Shown: positions 23,274 to 26,384 of the stretch, piece after piece | Layout: each line of letters starts with the position of its first letter | Position numbering within the stretch: the stretch's first letter is position 1 | Source: an uncultured Victivallales bacterium | GTDB lineage: Bacteria > Verrucomicrobiota > Lentisphaeria > Oligosphaerales > JAFGRS01 | Direction of reading: 5' to 3' | DNA length: 26,384 nucleotides | Assembly (NCBI GenBank): GCA_903834675.1 | Contig: CAILKC010000011.1 | Location: forward strand, 1 to 26,384 | Notes under the pieces: generated by a model | The model's input: the letters and a program-made list of their open reading frames with translations, nothing else | What the model was told of the DNA's origin: nothing | Databases searched by the model: none | Translations under genes and position numbers: made by a program

Positions 23274-23698
23274 GCCTGGTCCTCCGCCCGGCTGGGAGCA
23301 GGCCAGGACTCGTCCAACCGGTAACCGGTGCCGTGGAACGTCGCCACCAGGGTCCCCTGATCATCGGTGATCCGCACCGAGTAGGTCGCAATGCGGCGCG
23401 AGCAGGAGACCTCGACCGCCTCGGCAAACAGGGTGCCCTCACGGGCCGGCTTGAGCCAGTTGATGCTGGCGTTGAGCCCCGTCGCCTTCACCCCGTGCGA
23501 GTTGACCGCCACCGCAAAAACCAGATCCGCCAGGGTGAACAGGGCCCCGCCCTGGACCGTCCCCAGGCCATTGAGATGATGCGGCTGCACCACCAGCTTG
23601 GCGCGGGCCTGGCCGTTGCCGCCTTCCAGGATCTCGATGCCCACGTGAGCCGCGAAACGGTCCAGGCGGAAGATCTCCCGCAGCGCTGCTGTATCCAT
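23270..23698 (-). CDS. PaaI-type hotdog-fold thioesterase
   Basis: The product is 142 residues. The hotdog motif HHLNGLGTVQGGALFTLADL is centred near residue 45, with the NxxG..QGG..F..AD pattern of PaaI/YdiI-like acyl-CoA thioesterases. A second core strand reads NASINWLKPAREGTLFAEAVEV. It probably hydrolyses a CoA thioester in the cytoplasm; the acyl group is unknown. It is 23 bases after the Gfo/Idh/MocA-DUF1080 gene on the same strand and overlaps dgkA by four bases, so all three may be one operon. The ATG at 23698 has a GAGGC-type site just upstream. Confidence 0.8.
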   Translation of the reverse strand: MDTAALREIFRLDRFAAHVGIEILEGGNGQARAKLVVQPHHLNGLGTVQGGALFTLADLVFAVAVNSHGVKATGLNASINWLKPAREGTLFAEAVEVSCSRRIATYSVRITDDQGTLVATFHGTGYRLDESWPAPSRAEDQA

Positions 23699-23721
23699 CG
23701 TGCCTCCGCGGTCGGATCGGT

Positions 23722-25287
23722 TCAGTCGGGCTGTCGGATCATGACATTACGCACGTCGAAGGAGCCCACCTCGGCGCGCAAGAGCAACGCCCCAGAACCC
23801 AGCGCGGCGAGGTCGGGGTGATCCCGCAGGTCGCAGAGCAACGTCTGCTTGTTGTTGATGACCACCGCCAGGGCCGTGCCTTTCAGCGTAGCCACCAGCC
23901 AGTTCCAGCGGCTGCCACCGATGTCGCCATCGGCCACCGGAACCACGCGACCGGCCAGCCCACCGGTGGAGGCCGTATCGCGCGGCTCCCAGCGGTCATC
24001 GAACAGCGGTATCTCAATGCCATGACCGGCAGCGTCGGCCCACAGCACCAGCGCCGCCCGGCCCCGCGATCCCAGGCGGAACTCGAAGCGCACGAGCAGG
24101 TCCGCAAACCGCCGCCGCGTCCGCAGGGCGCCGGGGCCGTCGTAGCCGCCCCGCAGGATGCCGCCGGCAACCGTCCAGGCCGCCGTCGGCAGGCTCTGCC
24201 AACGCCTGAGGCTACGCCCGTCGAACAGCAGCTCAAAGCCCTGCTTTTCCTCTTCCTCACTCAGGAACGCGGGCCAGTCGGGAATGCGCAGTTCGCGCTT
24301 TTCGAGCATGGTGAGCAGAGCACTGTCAGCGGTCTTCAGCGGCAGCACCACCCGCGCCCGTCGGCGCGAGGATTCGTAGGTGCCGAAGATCAGTTGCGAT
24401 GTGCGCAAAGCATTGCGGCTGCAGAGGATGGACTCGCGGCCTTCGAGGACGCAGCCAATCGAGTCCAGCAGGTGCAGGGTGGTGTCGTCGCCAGGCACCC
24501 GGTCGGCCGACACGGGCACGCGCTCCCAGGCCTGCCCCTCGCGCAGGAGCATCACCTTGCCATGGTCCACATCCATCATACCCTTCGAGCCGAGCGCGCG
24601 GATGGTCACCGGCGCCGCGGTGCCTTGCCCGGTGGTCAGCAGGCCGGTGACCTGGTTGGGCCACTTCACGTAGGTGAGTCCGGCCGTCTCCATGCGCGCC
24701 CCGAACACGCGCAGATCGTCCACACAACCGATCTGACCCAGGACCCAGTCGGGGTCCAGGTCGTGGTTGTAAAAGAGCATCATATCGAACCAATGCGTGC
24801 CCCAATCGAGCAGGTTCGGACAGTCCATCTCCAGGCGCTGCAACGTGCCGATGGCGCCCTCATCGAGCAGCTGACGCGCCTTCGCGAAGTGGGGTCCGAA
24901 GCGGCGCTGGTGACAGAAGGTCAGCGGCACCCCGGCGGCCAGACAGGCCTCGTGCATGCGCACCGCCTCGCCGTAGGTCGGCGCCATCGGCTTCTCGGCG
25001 TTGATCAGACGCGGCCGCGTGGGGGCCTCCAGACAGGCCAGCACCGCTTCGCAATGCAGCTCCGGCCATAGGCACATGGAGACGATGTCCAGCCGCTCCC
25101 GGGCCAGCATCTCCCGGTAGTCGGTGTAGACCTGCTCGACGCCGTAGTCCCGGGCCATGCGCTCGGCGGCCGGCCGGTGCGTGTCGGCGCACGCCGCCAG
25201 CACCACCTTATCAGACTGGTGATAGCCCAAGGCGTGACTCTGCCCGCGCCCGCCACAGCCAATCACCCCAACTCTAAGTTTGCCCAT
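23722..25287 (-). CDS. Gfo/Idh/MocA oxidoreductase fused to a C-terminal DUF1080 (3-keto-disaccharide hydrolase) domain
   Basis: The product is 521 residues. Residues 1-345 are a Gfo/Idh/MocA NAD(P)-dependent oxidoreductase: Rossmann loop GVIGCGGRGQ (7-16), the catalytic Lys in AEKP (97-100), and WGTHWFDMM (162-170) with the conserved His and Asp. Residues 350-521 form a concanavalin-like DUF1080/PF06439 domain starting FELLFDGRSLRRWQ, with WTVAGGILRGG, VRFEFRLGSRGRAAL and EIPLFDD. The usual GNSGI motif is replaced by RGRAA, so hydrolase activity is less certain. In characterised systems these oxidoreductases make 3-keto sugars and DUF1080 enzymes cleave 3-keto glycosides, so the fusion suggests coupled oxidation and cleavage. 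There is no signal peptide, so it is likely cytoplasmic. GAGGAG precedes ATG 25287 by six bases; an upstream frame extension is spurious. Confidence 0.8.
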   Translation of the reverse strand: MGKLRVGVIGCGGRGQSHALGYHQSDKVVLAACADTHRPAAERMARDYGVEQVYTDYREMLARERLDIVSMCLWPELHCEAVLACLEAPTRPRLINAEKPMAPTYGEAVRMHEACLAAGVPLTFCHQRRFGPHFAKARQLLDEGAIGTLQRLEMDCPNLLDWGTHWFDMMLFYNHDLDPDWVLGQIGCVDDLRVFGARMETAGLTYVKWPNQVTGLLTTGQGTAAPVTIRALGSKGMMDVDHGKVMLLREGQAWERVPVSADRVPGDDTTLHLLDSIGCVLEGRESILCSRNALRTSQLIFGTYESSRRRARVVLPLKTADSALLTMLEKRELRIPDWPAFLSEEEEKQGFELLFDGRSLRRWQSLPTAAWTVAGGILRGGYDGPGALRTRRRFADLLVRFEFRLGSRGRAALVLWADAAGHGIEIPLFDDRWEPRDTASTGGLAGRVVPVADGDIGGSRWNWLVATLKGTALAVVINNKQTLLCDLRDHPDLAALGSGALLLRAEVGSFDVRNVMIRQPD

Positions 25288-25440
25288 GGAGACTCCTCGC
25301 TCGCTGCGACTCACGCCACCCCGCTGGCGGCCAGCACACCACGCCCGCCCAACGTAACCCCGCCCGAAGTCGCTGCAACCCGCGGCGCTGGGCCGCCACC
25401 GCCGCGCCTGAGGCCAGGCGCTGCTCCTATGGAGAGGCGG

Positions 25441-25494
25441 TGGGCTCTGAGCCACAGCCCCGTTGGGGCAGGGAAACGCACCTGAGGGAGTTGG
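25441..25494. mobile_element. Family A repeat element, single end A4
   Basis: GAGCCACAGCCCCGTTGGGG, GCAGGGAAACGCACCTGA and AGTTGG match the reverse complement of the 22439-22509 module. Only one end is present, joined directly to a unit of array C at its left. Confidence 0.55.
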
Positions 25495-26094
25495 CATCGG
25501 TCAATGCCGGGCACTCAGATACCACCGGCCGAGCCGGTGGCTTGACACCGCTTCCGCAGTCCAAGGAGTCCCGTCGTTGCCGGGACTCGGTACCCTACCG
25601 CGTCGGCCGCCAGGCCAAGCTGTCGTACCAGGCCATGGCGTCCAGCTCCCCGGCGGTGGAGGCGCCGCGGGGGCCGAGCCCGCGAAGGGGTCCGGCAGCA
25701 GCACGCAGGCACAGCGCGCATCGGGGTTTTCCGCGAACTCCGCATCCATCGTGGCAACGGCAACGGCGCACATGCTGGAACCCTTTTCCCCTTGGCATCC
25801 CGGTCCGACGTCTCGGAACCCCACCGAACGCAGACATGGTAACCGGCTGGCCGGCGCGGCACAACTGCGCCCTGATCCTTGCCAGGGCTTCGAGAAACTG
25901 GGCTGGGCGGCGCAACACCCCGTGGTCTGTCTGCCGCATCGGGTTGCGCGAGAACACACGCTGTCAGGCATGGCACAGGCGCCAAGCCAAAGCGGTGTCA
26001 CGGTCGCCGTCGGCGACCTTGCCACACGCGCTCCACCTGGCCGACGCGGGATATGGACTGCGTACGGCAGAGGGCCGCGGACGCGGCTCGCGGC

Positions 26095-26384
26095 CCGCGC
26101 CTGAGGCCAGGCGCATCTCCACGGACCGGGACTTTTGGAGATGCGGTGGGCTCCACCGCCGCGCCTGAGACCAGGCGCATCTCCACGGACCGGGAATTCT
26201 GGAGATGCGGTGGGCTCCACCGCCCGCGCCTGAGGCCAGGCGCATCTCCACGGACCGGGGATTCTGGAGATGCGGTGGGCTCCACCGCCGCGCCTGAGGC
26301 CAGGCGCATCACCACGGGAATGGAGCGGCCGCGGCTCGCGGCCAGCGCCTGAGGCCAGGCGCCTCTCCACGGGAATGGAGCGGC
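26095..26384. repeat. Tandem array C, about 64-bp units running off the window end
   Basis: The landmark CTGAG(G/A)CCAGGCGC recurs at 26101, 26165, 26230, 26294 and 26349, giving spacings of 64, 65, 64 and 55 bases. The units carry an inverted pair, GCATCTCCA and TGGAGATGC, flanking ACGGACCGGG. The last two units are variant and contain GGAGCGGCCGCGG, which also occurs in the 54-bp repeat at 22510-22648. The array continues past the window. Confidence 0.7.

Larger units (their letters stand above)
25288..26384. other. Gene-free 1.1-kb tail with repeats
   Basis: No frame here reads as a recognisable protein. A copy of the array unit C lies at about 25402-25446 and a family A end at 25441-25494. 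From 25495 to about 26090 a few stretches on the minus strand have protein-like composition (for example CAVAVATMDAEFAENPD around 25690-25780), but frames change and nothing can be named; a decayed gene is possible. The window ends inside tandem array C. Confidence 0.4.

Noticed and set aside
25501..26370. 289-residue minus-strand open frame at the window end
   Set aside because: Much of it translates the tandem array, giving repetitive GDAPGLRRGGGAHR-type sequence; no ribosome binding site or family resemblance.
26095..26384. CRISPR array
   Set aside because: The whole 64-65 bp unit is repeated, with no constant-repeat/variable-spacer alternation and no cas genes nearby.

Overview
This is a GC-rich window from a bacterial chromosome with ordinary single-copy genes on both strands, short intergenic gaps and an unusual load of short palindromic repeats. 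Several features suggest an uncultured member of the PVC superphylum (Verrucomicrobiota, Kiritimatiellota, Lentisphaerota, Planctomycetota) or a close neighbour. These are a large OPT-like permease of the DUF6784/DUF6785 type, a Gfo/Idh/MocA oxidoreductase fused to a DUF1080 domain, a prepilin peptidase with a large soluble insert, a single-domain STN protein, a small LPW-type lipoprotein, and dispersed repeats built on CCCCAACGGGG and CCCAGGGCGTTGCCCTGGG cores. The lineage is inferred from family habits only; no rRNA or other phylogenetic marker is present.

Region 1 (1-4389) is a tight plus-strand run. It holds the C-terminal stump of a methyltransferase, an alpha/alpha-toroid prenyltransferase/squalene-cyclase-like protein, a Nudix-GNAT fusion, a complete class I methyltransferase, and the N-terminal stump of a zinc-ribbon methyltransferase. 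Starts and stops overlap, so the run is translationally coupled. It is bounded by two different palindromic non-autonomous elements (60-249 and 3996-4260), and both terminal genes are broken, so it looks like an acquired and trimmed block.

Region 2 (4390-9269) has an oligogalacturonide-lyase-like beta-propeller, a secreted STN-domain protein on the minus strand, a LplA/LipM-family lipoyl enzyme, a URO-D/MtaA-like protein and shikimate dehydrogenase. Region 3 (9294-12331) has a prepilin peptidase with an apparent one-base frameshift in a G run. It is followed by a three-gene set: a membrane-anchored coiled-coil protein, a 33-residue single-span membrane peptide, and a small lipoprotein probably starting at TTG.

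Region 4 (12451-18497) has the OPT-like permease on the minus strand, divergent from the ABC-F factor EttA, then an AEC-family permease that converges on and overlaps an MFS transporter. Region 5 (18994-22348) has a five-bladed-propeller glycosidase-like protein, a nitrilase-family amidohydrolase and an RluA/RluD-type pseudouridine synthase. Region 6 (22349-26384) is repeat-rich. It carries diacylglycerol kinase and a hotdog thioesterase as an overlapping pair, the Gfo/Idh/MocA-DUF1080 fusion, and about 1.1 kb of apparently gene-free sequence ending in a 64-65 bp tandem array.

Carbohydrate use recurs (propeller lyase-like protein, glycosidase-like propeller, oxidoreductase-DUF1080 fusion, three transporters), but these genes do not form one operon. 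The most original items are the oxidoreductase-DUF1080 fusion, the nested palindromic element at 3996-4260, the coiled-coil/micropeptide/lipoprotein set, and the Nudix-GNAT fusion with a strong internal ribosome binding site.
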